Shown: positions 44,280 to 56,570, counted from the stretch's first letter. The stretch is 64,000 bases of DNA from Usnea hakonensis (GCA_013423325.1 BLJB01000029.1:124141-188140); one strand, 5' to 3'. The notes: generated from the letters alone by a model not told the origin. Program-made: numbers and translations.

Positions 44280-45806
44280 GGCTAGAGTCGTTCTGGCTGC
44301 AGTGTCAGTTGATGACGCGGCTTTCGATATGAAGATGGTTTAAGTAGTACTAGAGACGTGCAAGGATGCTGCCCTCTTTTTCTGATTACTTACTTTGATG
44401 GATGGCTGACTATGGTTGATGATTAGCGAGTTCAATGGAGATGAAGTAAGGTTTGATGACGTGAAGAGAAGATTGAAGGTCGTTCCACGACTGACACAAT
44501 GCGTGATGATAAGTGTGTACTCACATGAAAGTGTCAAGTAGGTCACAGAGCTGGCACTTGTCGTGTTTGAACGCTGCAGTTGATTGTTGTGAAGGTTGTT
44601 ATGGTAAACGTTATTGTGGGTGGCGAAAGTTGTTGTGAGATAAAAGGACGAAAGAGGAAGGAACAAGTATTTGTTTCACAAGACACGGTACTGTACTTTA
44701 TTCAAATTACACTTAGCTCCATTTCTGCTGCCTGTCCTCTACTCAGCGATCATACAAGTGAAACACTTCGACTTCTGCAGCTATCCGTCTGACCCTCCGT
44801 CCGTCCACCCTCCAACTAATTATATGACTGCCAAGAACATAGTCTGAATATCGTGATTGATTCACAACACTTTTTACACATCTCTACAAGACTTCGTTCT
44901 CCCTGAGTAGCAAATGTTTTGCATCTGTAAACGACATGGACCCTCTCATTTCTACTAAGCGTTGCTGATAAATTGCTGAAGTGAGGTGGACTCAGCTTTC
45001 GACGAGTAGTTGCACATGGTCTCAGTAGGACATTGGGGACAGACAGTCTTGGGCACGTTCCGTGTATTTGTACGCTATCTTAGGTTTTCTGTGCTCAAAC
45101 ACGCTGAGTATACAAAATATAATGTCAGACAGAGTACTTAGCCAGAACAATAATATAGTCTGTACTCGTGCACATGCTTGACGGTCCTTTTAGCGTAGAT
45201 GCAGTAGAAAGTGTCTATCATTACGTACGTGATAGGCCAGCTTACTGATGTCCACAATCTCCCTTTTACTAGAACTCGTATCGCGTCCTGTAAAGAGCTT
45301 ATAACCATGATGATCTCTTCCTTTGCGGAAGTTGCGAGCAATTGGTGGAGACACTTCATTTCACCATCCGGCCTACGGATAGGTCTCTCGAGAAACATGC
45401 CACTGATACTGGCGGCCTTTTTTGGGCTGAGGCGGGTCGAAAGCTCCTTCAAACAGCGAGATGCAAGACTCGTTAACCTCGCCGAGCTGCGGACGGTACA
45501 TGGGGTCGTCCTGGTCCAAGTCTGAGCTGGATCTTGGCGAAGACAATCACGATCCTCCCTCTAAGAGCCAAATTTAGACTAGCTGGAAAATAGGACGCTT
45601 CTGGCTGAAAAGTGCTATCAAGGGACCTGAAAACGCACCCATTGTGCACATGGTTAGAGGAAAGCATTTAAGAGTTGAATATAGAACCACAGAAATCGCC
45701 AATGCGAGTACTTTTTCTCTAACCTAGTGAGCGCCTGTACGAGTAATGTGTCTATATATCTCCAATTGGGTATCTAAGGCTCCTCATCAAATCGTAAGAC
45801 AAGATT
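44280..45806. other. intergenic region, promoter of the zinc-knuckle gene
   Basis: No gene supported. AT-rich sequence at 44600-45700 has short open frames on both strands without motifs. Confidence 0.5.
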
Positions 45807-47135
45807 TTACACCAACCCCTTCAAGACAGCAGCTTCTGCGTTCAAAATTGATGAGCCAGCAGCGCCGATGATGGCTGTACGGGCTTGTCAGCCCGAATGA
45901 TCTTGTAGAGTCGAATGGTGACTTACTATTATGACTCAGAGCAGCGAACATAATGTCGAAGATCTCAGTCTTGTCTTCTCTTACCCTTCCGACACTGACC
46001 GAGTAACCCCTACCTGCGTCACGATCTAACCGTGGCTGAGGTCGATCTGCTTGATCGAAGACTGTAATGGCTGGATTCGGAGCTGATGGGCAGCCGAGCT
46101 TTTGAGCATCCGAAATATATTGCCTCATGGCCAGCTTTACCTGCTCTGCACTAGGCGGCGGCCGCTTTGCAAACCGTAGCGACACAAAAGCCATGTGGCC
46201 GTCTGTAACATTTACTCTAGTACAAGTAGCCGAGACTTTGAGATCAGATCTTTGTATAAAGGACATGTCCTCTTTGTTCACATGACCCAGGATTTTTCTT
46301 GTTTCTGGTTCCATCTTTTCCTCTTCTCCGCTGATGTAAGGTACGACGTTGTCAAGGATGTCCATCGAGGGCACACCTGGATAGCCGGCGCCTGGCAAGG
46401 GTCAAAGAGTCAATTCTACCCAGCTGTTTGAGAGATTGGTATTTACCTGAAAGTGCTTGCTCTGTAACCACGCTGACTGTATCAATGGGACCGAAGGCAG
46501 CTTCTAGGGCGGCGAATGGAATAACAAGGCCAATAACCGCGCAGTTGCTGTTACAGACCAAGAAACCCTTGTCGATCTTGTGATATTTCTGCTGACTCGG
46601 GATCACCTCGAAATCTGGTTGTCATTTCGAAATCAGTCGGGCTGGGAAGATGGAAAATGGAGTCCGAGAAGACGTACGGTCCAGATTGACAGTCGGCACA
46701 ATCAACGGAACAAGAGGATCCTGGCGGTAATTCTTCGCATTCGAAAAGACCGCCAAGTCAGCCTTAAGGAAGGCCAATTCAATTTCCCCTGCGACGGAAG
46801 AGTCCAACCCACTGAAGACTATATCACATTCCTTGAACTCTTGCGGCTCACAAGGTCTCACCACAAGCCCTCCATATTTCTCTGGCAGTGCTTTCGTCTG
46901 CTTCCATGGCGCAACGTCCGCATATTTCTTGCCCGCTGAGCGTGAGGAGGCTCCAATTGCATGGAGGCTGAAGTAAGGGTGCTCCATGAGTAGGAGCATG
47001 AAACGCTGACCGACGGAGCCAGTGCATCCTAGTACTCCTGTAGCGTTGTCAGCTGGTGGCATACCTGCAGACGAGTCTTGAGTTGTACTGACCACACTTT
47101 TTCTTGGGGAAGCCTGGGACTTTTTCTGTATTCAT
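45807..47135 (-). CDS. hom2: aspartate-semialdehyde dehydrogenase
   Basis: Five exons on the reverse strand (47135-47093, 47037-46678, 46614-46447, 46391-45927, 45874-45807) encode about 367 residues, matching fungal Hom2. The joined start reads FPKKKCGVLGCTGSVGQRF, the NADPH-binding loop. The catalytic cysteine lies in GFLVCNSNCAVIGLVIP, and the substrate part includes VVTEQALSGAGYPGVPSMDI. The C terminus is IIGAAGSSILNAEAAVLKGL. The enzyme makes aspartate semialdehyde from aspartyl phosphate, the branch point to methionine, threonine and (in fungi) not lysine, and is the target of the antifungal RI-331. Intron 1 starts with GTCAGT, a less common donor, but alternatives break the frame. Confidence 0.95.
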
Positions 47136-47496
47136 TGTGTGAAATGTCACAGAAATCTTGTATGCAAAGCTAGACCGTTTAGTGTTAGATAGCTATGACA
47201 GAAGGGTGTAGTAATTCAGGCTCTTAATTGTGGTGGAACAATTAAAGAACGTGCGGTAAAAATTAAGCCCGAATTTATCTCCGGCCGTGCAGATAGCCTC
47301 ATTTATCATTTATGGGCAGACCGAGGGACGCACGATTTCTGCAGACATCATGTAACTTATTGACTATCTAAAATCGCTGTTCTCACTGTAAAACCGCTCC
47401 CTAGCATGCAGTCTGGCTATCAGAAATATGTCACACTCTGTTGAACGCATGCGCAACCCCCAAGTTCTTACGATCTTTGCACGCTCATCTCTCAAA
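47136..47496. other. intergenic region
   Basis: Nothing supported, though a further 3' exon of the next gene could lie here: its last codons contain a perfect GTAAGT donor and a possible CTGAT...CCAG acceptor follows. Confidence 0.4.
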
Positions 47497-49919
47497 TTAC
47501 TTACCTACAGACGTCGTCGTCCGCGCCAGGAATAAATCGTATGTCTGCTGATCTATCGCCTGATTCTTCCGGTGAATGATCTTTTCTAGGGTGTCGCATC
47601 GCAACTTGAAACTGTCGCTTTCTTTCTTGTACCTGTCCTCCATTTGCTTCAATGTTGCGAATCGGGCCATGTTGGCTTGATAGGCCCTATTCTCAGCTTC
47701 CTGGACCCTGCGTTCGGCCACAACAGCGCGCTCTTTGGCATGAGTCACCTCATTAGCCAGGTCGTCAATCTTTTCGCGTAAATCTTCGCGTGTCTCGAGA
47801 AAGTCCGTACGGAGCTTCTCCAGGGACGTTGGCTCCTCCCCAGGCTCTGGCGGAGCACTGCCCTCGACTATTTCTGTATTGATCCTAAGGTCTGCTGCTT
47901 CAGCCTGGCGCTTCGCGACGTGATCCCCATCCTTGTTTTGGCCTGACTTTAGTTGATTTTTGGACAAGTTCAGGACCGATCTTTCGACTGGTGGCTGTGA
48001 AATCTGCGTTCCCTCCTTTACAGACTGGCCAATTGGACCTGCTCTTGTATTGGGCTGAAGCAGATCTGCCGGTTGAGATGGCATCAGTCGTCGGCGCTTT
48101 GAGCTTGGGAACAGCGGCGAAGGTTCTGAGGATAGATGGCGTTTCTGTCTATCTAAGGTCGCCGAGGAGGGGAGTACTTTGGGTAGTAGATAGCGCTTTA
48201 GATCGGGAGGATCGGCTGGGCTATTCAATGAAGACATCATAGTACTTGACGAAGGTACAGGTGACCTGGTGGCACTGAAGTCCTTGGGTTGTAGAACACT
48301 GAATGGGACCTTTGACATGTGACGTCCATGACTTGTCAGACTAGGGACCGCGATCTTTGGAGCTGTGTGAATGGCATCAAAGTCGCCGTGGATACTATCA
48401 TGATCGCTCGCCACAATTGCTTCACTATCGTTACGTATATCTGTCTCACTTGTGGAGATGACCCAGGTGGACTTGACGCTTTCATGAGGCAGACGAGGTG
48501 TACGCGCTTGTAGGTCTCGAGGCTGCTTTGACGGTGAGCCCTGAAGCATACGTCAGCACTGCGATAGTCTATCTTTGGAAGATCCACATACCTGTGGTTG
48601 TGCGGTATCGATATCCATGTCTGCCGTTTCTTCGTCGGCGAGCTCAATGACAGCGCTTCCAAGACCGTGATCTGTATCAATCCGGGCTACAGTAGGTGCC
48701 TTAGTGTAGTCGTTACATTTATAACGCAGTCTAGGCGTTGATGCGAGGGAGCGAGGATCCGACGGTTGGGTAGTGTTGCAAGATTTTGATGACTGATAGC
48801 TGCTTATATGATGATTATCACTAGAGATCACTTCACTTGTCGAAGCCTCACTATGCTGGTCTCTCACACCGTCTTTTTCGAAATGCATCCCAGTTGTTTC
48901 TCTCCCAATGCGACTCTTCAATGAATCGGTCCAGTAGTACCCATGTGGATTTCCATTCCTTCCCACACAAGGAGCGAAGTGGTTTCTAAGTTGGGCAGAT
49001 GTGCCAAAGGCGACGTGACATATGACGCAGTAGTTATTCCCAACAAGGTCTCTCCTTTTAGGAGCTTTTTTCCTCAGGTATTTCGTACAAGGAGATTGGA
49101 TTGGCGGCTGACCGGGCTTTAGCAAAGAAGGTATAACGACTCCGTTGACGGCGTTCAGTCTGGCGGACAAGTCACGTCTACGCATAGCATTCTTCTTGCA
49201 GCCCAGACGTTCCTCTCTATCTAAATCGGCATTCCAGTAAAATCCCTGGGGGTTCCCATTTCTACTCACGCAATCAACGAAGTGAGTTTTGAGTCTATCA
49301 CGGCACGAGAAAAAGTCGCCGCAGATGAGGCACTTGTTTCTGTAACGATTCTTTGTAAATTGGCCGCCTTCAGGGAATTTGATTGGTGATTGGCCAGGCT
49401 TCAATCGCGAAGGCGACACGATCCCGTTCACTGCCCTGAATGCAGTCCACCAGTCAAAGTCATACTCGTCCGTCTGCGAATTGCGCTCTATGGTATCCGA
49501 TACTGTTCGCAACACATCGTTAGAGTCTTGTACCGATGGTTCCTGATATGAGAATCAGCATCATGCTAGCGGAGGATAGAAGACTACAACAACCTCTTGG
49601 TGGCCCTCCTGAGGCATTTCCGAGTTGATCTGCATAAGTCGAAATGTGTCAGCTTGCTGGTTGTGGATGGATTTAATGTTTGAGATGGATAACCTACCGA
49701 GATCTCTGCTGGCAAGTCTTCCACGACAGGCATAGCGGCATCGTCCTTCTCGGCTATGGTTGCCAGACCTTTGTGTCTGGAAGGAATGCAGACCTTGTGC
49801 ACGGACTCATGACCGTTCTTATCGAGACGTTTTTTGTAGTCAATCATGAGCTCCATCGTATGGGTGTTGTGCTGTACTAAGCGATCCTGCGCGTGTAAAG
49901 GTATTGTCACAGACTTCAT
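47497..49919 (-). CDS. protein with two C2HC zinc modules and C-terminal coiled coil
   Basis: Exons on the reverse strand: 49919-49698, 49629 to about 49588-49594, 49542-48592 and 48540-47497, giving about 750 residues. Two copies of one module are seen: AVNGIVSPSRLKPGQSPI then CLICGDFFSCRDRLKTHF-x3-C and SRNGNPQGFYW; and AVNGVVIPSLLKPGQPPI then CVICHVAFGTSAQLRNHF-x3-C and GRNGNPHGYYW. Each has the Cys2-His-Cys spacing of an altered C2H2 finger. After a long serine-rich middle with a basic SSKRRRL patch, the last 120 residues are strongly helical and charged (FLETREDLREKIDDLANEVT and onward), a likely coiled coil. Nuclear DNA binding with dimerisation is inferred. The donor of exon 2 is uncertain by six bases. 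The family is not recognised. Confidence 0.7.
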
Positions 49920-50573
49920 AAATTGTCCTGGGGGAGATCTGCCTTAACAGAATTTCCCTCGTGTAAGTGAATCATCCCTCGTGTAAGTGAATCATCGGCT
50001 CAGAAGAAGAGACGTAACACTGCTCTGATTTCACGGTGACTGCAACAGACAGTGAACTTGAATCCTGCAATGTCGGCCAGATATTTCTCAAATTTCTGGT
50101 TAAGAAAGCAAAGACGCTTGGAGAGCACGAAGGTAATGAAGACATATTTCCTGTGGCGGAGGACAGAGAAATCGCTTCCCGGTGGGACATTTAGAGAATT
50201 TTCACGGAAAAAGGCAGGAATGACTGAAACAAGGATCAAATTTCATATTTCCGTCGCCGCTTCAAATGTCAGGCAACAAGAGAGGTCCTTTTTTACGCCT
50301 GGTGCTTGGGTGTCACATACGCTCGGAGGCTTGGAAAGGAAAGGTCTCGGCAAGTGGCAGGCGGAACAAATTACAACCAATAGAAGCCGTTACCGTCAGA
50401 TGCACTTAACGGGCTCCAGGAAATTTTTGACAGCACCAACAGGGAAAATTCACATCCTTCAGCGGCCTTGCGAAGAGCCAAGGCGACATTGGGTTCATTT
50501 TTTTCAGGCGTCCGAGGGTCTACCGTAATGTTTCGCCCTGTGTCGGCTACTTCGCGAACCTCTGCTTGAGGGT
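49920..50573. other. intergenic region
   Basis: No gene supported. A 20-bp direct duplication (CCTCGTGTAAGTGAATCAT) lies at about 49958-49996. Confidence 0.5.
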
Positions 50574-51493
50574 CTAGTTTAATTCATGGAAAACCTTTTG
50601 TCGCGCTGGCTCAAAGCTATTGTACCAGTCTTGTGCCATGCCTACTGCAACTTCTTCTTTGCCAGCCGCCAAGCCTTCGTACGCCTCATTGGTGAATTGA
50701 TCAAGTGGCATACCGATCTGCCCTCCATTCTTGATGTCGGGCTGGTGCTTTTCATCGTGAAGTTCCGCTAGGTTCTCTCATCAGTATCAGACTCAGAGAT
50801 TGGGGGGCCTTGATAGCCTACTTTGCACAGCTGGTGGGTAGAGCTCAACAATCTTGACCGGTGATCCACTCAACTGCTCGCGCAAGCACAATATATAATG
50901 ATGCAAGGCCGCTTTGCTACCGCAATAATTTGCACATCGTATAAGCGGGACTAGGGCGAGCCCAGAAGTCGTGCTTCCTTGGGTTAGCGGTACTTCCTGT
51001 TGCCCTCATGGGCGGAATTGCTTACTATATCAGCGCCGACTCTTCCTTCTTGTTCTTCAGAAATGGTAGGAAAGCATTGGTCAAAGCAAGGAAACTGAGA
51101 TAGTTCGTGGCAAACTCTGTTTGAACAAGCTTCAAGTCGACAGTCTCGGGCTTGGAAAAGTCAAAGCCTCTTTGAATACCAGAATTCAAGATGACACAGT
51201 CGAGATCGGTGTGGGTTTTGGTGATACTGGTCCGAGTGAGTAGCAGGCCGTCATTGTCCTCAACTGAAGACGTACTTTGTTACAAAATTTGGAATCTTGT
51301 CCATCTCAGTGACGTCGAAGGGGATAGCGCTTGATTTATCATTGCCATGCTCATGAACAAATGCTTCGAGGGCCTCCTTCCTCCGACCAACGACAATCAC
51401 AGAGCTGCCTTCTTGGACGAGACGTGATGCTAGCGCCTTACCGATTCCACTTGTGGCTCCGATGACGAGGACTTTCTTATATTGGAAAGGCAT
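50574..51493 (-). CDS. short-chain dehydrogenase/reductase (DltE-like)
   Basis: Four exons on the reverse strand (51493-51276, 51226-51026, 50973-50822, 50767-50574) give about 254 residues. The cofactor loop is VLVIGATSGIGKALASRL, with an arginine pair after strand 2 (VVGRRKEA) that favours NADP. The motif NSGIQRG replaces the usual NNAG, and the active site is SGLALVPLIRCANYCGSKAA, containing the Tyr-x3-Lys pair. The end, PPAVQTELHDEKHQPDIKNG, is typical of the fungal DltE-like SDR group whose substrates are unknown. The intact frame across three introns supports a working gene. Confidence 0.88.
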
Positions 51494-51629
51494 AGCTACT
51501 TTACCGATCGGTAAGTATTTTCGATTGGGAAGAACAAGAGATTTGATTATAGGGGATGATGGTACAGCAAGGGTATTGTCCCATTGTTGATTACTGTTTT
51601 ATATGGGATTGATTGACGATGATGTAGTC

Positions 51630-51704
<75 letters not shown>

Positions 51705-52032
51705 TAGTCATGATGGACAGGATGGGATGATATGTTTACTCGAAACGCTTTTTGGGGGTGATCGTCATCGATCCTTGAATGGCTCAGTCGCTCACGGATA
51801 TAACCGCTATAACCGCAATGTAGACCGAGTCATTCCATCATTTAGCGTTTTTCTTTTTTTCGGAGGCCGAAGATCGCGGAAAAAGTATGAGTACATGTAT
51901 GGGATTGTTAAAAATTGTGTGAAAAGGCCTCGTTGTCATTACAAAGCGTGGTCTATGGATTATTTCCTATGTCCGCCATCACCTGAACGAACGCCATGTA
52001 GAAGAAGCAGCCCCAGTCCTTTTGCCATGCCC
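51494..52032. other. intergenic region with ATG-repeat microsatellite
   Basis: Promoter side of the SDR gene and 3' side of the SH3 gene. Apart from the microsatellite listed separately nothing is supported. Confidence 0.5.
51618..51713 (+). repeat. (ATG)n microsatellite with duplicated flank
   Basis: About 25 uninterrupted ATG/GAT triplets (51630-51704). The flanking sequence GATGTAGTCATGATG is present on both sides, at 51621 and again at 51701. Confidence 0.95.
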
Positions 52033-52859
52033 TTAGAAGATGCCATTTACAATGTTGGATCCGATTGTAGCTCCGGCACCGAAAATAGCTGTACCAATGT
52101 CAGCAAATCGAATACACGTGAACGGTTCATGGAGAAACTCACCAGCGTTGCCCATTTTTTTCCCGAATTTCTTCCCGTTGGCGTTAAGTTTACTCTCCTT
52201 GCCAGGGGTAGAGCTACTCCCACTCTGAGTGACATCCATCGGCATATTACCATAGCTGGATTGCATAGGTGGAGGAGGAGGTTGATATCGGCCCATAGCA
52301 CTCTTATCGTCCACGATTGCAACATAACTTCGAGGGAATATTCCTTCCAGCCCGGTGCGTTCATTCCGTCCTTTTGCCCAGTCGGCGTTCATGAACTCAG
52401 TAATGATGATGCGGTCGTTGGGCAAAATGGCGAGATCACCGGCATCTGATGGATGGTATTCGTATAGAGCAGAGGCTGTGGCGAGGGCGGAAGGTGCTGG
52501 AGAGGATGCATATGCCGGGGGTGGAAGCGGGGACTGGGGTGTTGGAGCATAGAAATTGCCTTGCTTTTCGTTCAAAGATGCATTTGCCATTTCAGATACC
52601 GGTAGTGACAGAGGCGTTGTGAGAGTAGGTGTAGGTGTAGGTTGCGGGCTTGAGAGAGGAGCATGGAGGGATTTTGGTGCGGGCAATTGTGACAATAACG
52701 TAGAGAGTTGACTAGAGGTGATGACGCCAGAATCTGATAAGTACTCAAGCTCCTGTAAACATTTTAGCAATTGTCCAGCTGGACTCTACCGTTGGTTGGG
52801 CTCACATTGCGTATTGTGCGCAGGGACCTATTTGTGATGGCGGCATTCTGCTCCTCCAT
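52033..52859 (-). CDS. SH3-domain protein of the Lsb1/Pin3 type
   Basis: Exons on the reverse strand 52859-52806, 52752-52143 and 52088-52033 encode about 239 residues. The protein starts MEEQNAAITNRSLRTIRNEL, a conserved N-terminal helix of this fungal group. A proline-rich linker leads to one SH3 domain at about residues 113-165, with ALYEY, the acidic DAGDL loop, DWAKGRN and the IFPRSYV end. The tail ends GAGATIGSNIVNGIF, a small-residue hydrophobic segment also seen in relatives. In yeast, Lsb1 and Lsb2/Pin3 bind the WASP homologue Las17 and regulate actin patch assembly and prion behaviour. Role here is inferred from the family. Confidence 0.88.
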
Positions 52860-53231
52860 ATTGCGCATAGTGGCAGGTTGCGGATCAGCTCATCGACTGA
52901 AAGATTATATGTTACTGCGTGTAGCAGGAGGTAGACTGTATGATGAGTGCCCGCGGACGGTTAAACAGCAGAAGGGGAAAATATGTAACAGAAGGTCAGT
53001 CGTCGTGGTCAGGTTTCTTGGGCCGAGGGCGTTTGAGAAAGAAGGCTATGCTGGGCTTGGCATTCTTGGCAATATTTCAGTATCCGGATATCCGAGTTCG
53101 ACCGGCATCTCGGCGCATAAAAAAGGCTCCATTGAGCAAGGCCGCAGCTCAATTCATCCAGGTAAGATACTTAAGCTGAGGTACATATTCACAAGCCACC
53201 GGTCTGGGTTGGAAGTACCTTCACGAATGAC
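52860..53231. promoter_or_regulatory. divergent promoter region between the SH3 and SDR genes
   Basis: 372 bases separate the two start codons. No specific site is assigned. Confidence 0.4.
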
Positions 53232-54079
53232 ATGGCTCCAAGCCTTGAGGGGAAGGTGGCCATCGTCACTGGGGCTTCGCGGCCACGAGGAATCGGAGCA
53301 CAAGTTGCATATGAACTGGCGAAGCGTGGGGCAAAGGTACGTCGAACGCAGTCAGACATCCGTCATTTCTCTATGCCTCGTTCTTCGAGTCACCTGGCTG
53401 ACACACCGTATAGGTTGCTGTGACATTTACATCCTCCAGTAGTGAGAAGAGCGTGGATGAGCTGGTCAAAAGAGTAGAGCAATTGCAAAACGGATCCGCA
53501 GCTGTAAAGATCCGAGCTGACCTCCGACAAATTGATGCTCCAGAGATGATTGTTCAGGCCACACGCTCGGCGTTTGGGGATCACATTGACATTTTGGTGA
53601 ACAACGCTGGGTGTGAGCTGGTAAAGAATGTGGAAGACATTTCTGTCGATGATTTCTCTTACGTATACGACCTCAATGTTCGAGCTGTTTTCCTCATGTC
53701 CAAGACGATCCTGCCTTTTTTACGTGCCCCTGGTCGAATCATTAACGTTAGCTCTGTTGGCGCTCGCTTGGGTTTCAAGGAGCTTTCTCTTTACTGTTCC
53801 TCCAAAGCTGCTGTGGAAGGTATGACAAGATGTCTTGCCGCTGAACTAGGGCTCCGAGGCCACACTGTCAATACAGTCAACCCGGGGCCTGTACAGACAG
53901 ACGTACTCGATGGTATTCCGAAAGAATTAGTCGAAATGCAGAAGAATTCCACACCGGTAGAGAATAGGCTTGGTACTACGGACGATATTGCTCAGATCGT
54001 CGGTTTCCTGTCTGAAGAGAGCAGCCGCTGGATCACTGGGCAAGCCATTTCGGCCTCTGGGGGATTCTCAATGTATTAA
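53232..54079 (+). CDS. short-chain dehydrogenase/reductase (FabG-like)
   Basis: Exons 53232-53336 and 53414-54079 (GTACGT...GTATAG) give 256 residues. The start is MAPSLEGKVAIVTGASRPRG with the TG-x7-GIG cofactor motif, then NNAGCELVKNVEDIS, the catalytic INVSSVGARLGFKELSLYCSSKAAVEG (Ser, Tyr, Lys visible) and VNPGPVQTDV. The C terminus WITGQAISASGGFSMY is typical of FabG-like classical SDRs. They reduce beta-keto groups or polyhydroxyaromatics with NADPH; the substrate is unknown. It is divergent from the SH3 gene. Confidence 0.92.
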
Positions 54080-54972
54080 CGCTGCGACTGGTCTGCCGGT
54101 TCTATGGACAGATCTTAGCACGTGTGGCATTTGACCTATTTTGGATTGAGGATAGAATTCTCGGTGCGGCGGCCATTGATCTCCATGTGGAAATCATGGG
54201 AATACACACCAAGAACAGCAGATCTGCGACGTTTTAGAGCCAAGGGATATAGAAAGACTAAGGCTTTACAAGGATCTAGGCTCCTGATCTCAATGTTGTG
54301 CAGTTTCCACCTCAAATCTCCAAAAGAAAAAGGTGCATAGAGTGGATGACTGTATTCTGGTCAGCATATAAGAGTCCCACAATGGTGCATTCAACTGCAC
54401 TGGGTTTGCACCATTCATCCCTCTCATTGCATCACGTGCTCCATCACGGTTGCCCCCCGCAAACACCAATCATGGCCTTCTAGTTCTGACTGGTATGGTA
54501 CCAAAAAAGATGGCAAGATTTGGAAGCATAGTTAATACAAAGAAAAGAAAATTTTGTTGACCCATCAAATGGTCACCCCATTTGGCAGTACTTGTAAGAG
54601 GTCAGGAATGCAACATCTCTCCACCAGGAAGGCCTCCTGTTAAGAAGATGACCAACCATATAGAAATGAAGCCTTGGACGCGTCTGGTCCATCACCGTGA
54701 CTTCGCGAAGAACTCAACGTGGAAATGTTAACCGAGCTTCGCGCACTTTCTTTCCCTCCAATGTTACACAGAACAAAGCATATCATCACCTTCTTAGCCA
54801 GTGCCTTCTGACAGGATAATACGCCGGTCCTTCTAATTCTAACTCTCTTCCACCGACGCGTCTTAACGGATAGCAAACACATTATCTGGTCAAATTAGAG
54901 ACCCTACAGCTCACATAGAGATCTTTAGAGTGGGTCACAGACTGAGCAGTCCTTTAGCTCACATACACATCT
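54080..54972. other. intergenic region
   Basis: No gene supported; short open frames only. Confidence 0.5.
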
Positions 54973-56570
54973 ATGGAGCTCACCAAGTTTCTTCCACCTG
55001 GACTGCAAACCCGACCTAGAGTAGCCGCTGGAGGCAACATCCCAAATGGCGGTTCGCTAGCGTGGTTGCAGGTCCTTGGAGGGTTCTTGGTAATTTTCAA
55101 TGCACAGTAAGCGATGCCTTCTGTTTTGTTGTTCAGAAGTATTACTGATGTAGGTGCAGGGGGCTTATCCAGGCAAGTCTCCAACTAAGCACAGCTCGTA
55201 TATCTGCTCATCGTGCACCAAGTCATATGGAGTCTTCCAGGCCTATTACGAAGCCGTTCTTCTTACCGACCGCTCTCCCTCAAGTATTGCCTGGATTGGC
55301 AGCTTCCAAATCTTCTTTCTTTTTTCAATGAGCATCCTAGTCAGCCCTTTAATGGACAGAGGCGGCTTCCGGTTTTGTTTTAATGGTGGCTGCTTCGTAA
55401 TGTTTATTGGGATTCTTGTTACTAGCTGGTGTCGCAAGTTCTGGGAGCTTCTATTGTTCCAAGGTATCTGTACAGGCATTGGCATGGGCCTAGCATTCGG
55501 AGGTGGGATCTTAGTCCTACAGTCCTACTTCTCAACCCATTTGGGTGCTGCGGCTGGTCTTACTTCTGCCGGTGGATCTATTGGTACGTTCTCCAGTGCC
55601 TGTAACCCTCGGGCTTGTTAGTTCATACTCAGACAAACAGGTGGCATGGTGTATCCAGCAATTGCCGAGCAGCTCGTTTTCAAGATAGGCTTTGGTAACA
55701 CATTGAGAGGTACAGTAAAGTCCATTTCCCGCCTCAAGGCCGTATTTAATGACCGATTAGTCTTCGCCGCTGTTGCCTTTGTTACCTTATTCGCTGCAAC
55801 TTGTATGGTCTGCCAGAGATCAGATCCCGGTCCGGATAGGCCTGAAATGGATTGGGGTATGCTCAAGGACGTGCCGTTTCTCCTGATGACAGCTAGTAAG
55901 TACAATCCACCGGTCAGAATCTGAGAATATTCATGGCACCACGGAAACCTACTAGCGACGATTTCTGACGCAAATTTCACGACCCCTTAACACACGCTGA
56001 CTTTCCATTGCAGGCTTCTTCCTCACCTTCTGGGGCATCTACTTCGGCTTCTACTTCATCGTCGCATACGCCCAAACCCACCTGCACCTCGACAACCACG
56101 CCTCCGTCATCCTCCTAATCCTCATGAACGGCACCAACCTCCTAGGCCGTCTTCTCCCTCCCATCCTCTCAGACCGTCTCCTCGGCCCCCTCAACACAAT
56201 CATCCCCTGCATCTGGCTCACAGCCATCTTCCTCTTCGTCTGGATCCGCGCCACGACCCACACCGCCATTCTAATCATCGCGGGCTTCTACGGCTTCTTC
56301 TCCGGCGGCGTGCAGGGCTTGTACAACCCCGTCATCTGGAGGTTCTCGGGAATCCATCCCAGGACGCAGGGCGTGAGGATTGCGTTTGTCTTCTTGTTCA
56401 TTAGTGTGGCCGCACTTACGGGTACGCCGATTGGTGGGGCTACTATCAAGCATGAGCATGGGGGATACTTGCATGCGCAGTTGTTCGCTGCTCTCACTGT
56501 GCTGTCGGGCGGGTGCCTAATGGCTGCCGTCAGATATTCCCAAGCGGCTTGGCGAATTGTGAGGGTGTGA
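54973..56570 (+). CDS. MFS transporter of the monocarboxylate (MCT) type with a 13-nt microexon
   Basis: Exons 54973-55106, 55160-55172, 55223-55583, 55641-55709, 55761-55895 and 56014-56570 encode about 422 residues. The first membrane segment is GGSLAWLQVLGGFLVIFNAQ; the microexon adds GLIQ, and exon 3 continues SYGVFQAYYEAVLLTDRSPS, matching the family. Further marks are FQGICTGIGMGLAFGGGILV, YFSTHLGAAAGLTSAGGSIG, GMVYPAIAEQL and the late LLILMNGTNLLGRLLPPILSDR. Intron 2 has a GC donor (CAG|GCAAGT). Intron 4 (55710-55760, 51 bp) is in frame and could be retained in an annotation; removing it gives NTLRVFAAVAFV. Relatives move monocarboxylates, riboflavin or other small acids. The last exon is C-rich at first and G-rich after about 56335. 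Confidence 0.85.

Noticed and set aside
50052..50528. 158-residue open frame on the forward strand
   Set aside because: No motif, no good start context and low-complexity composition; it lies between two well-supported reverse-strand genes.
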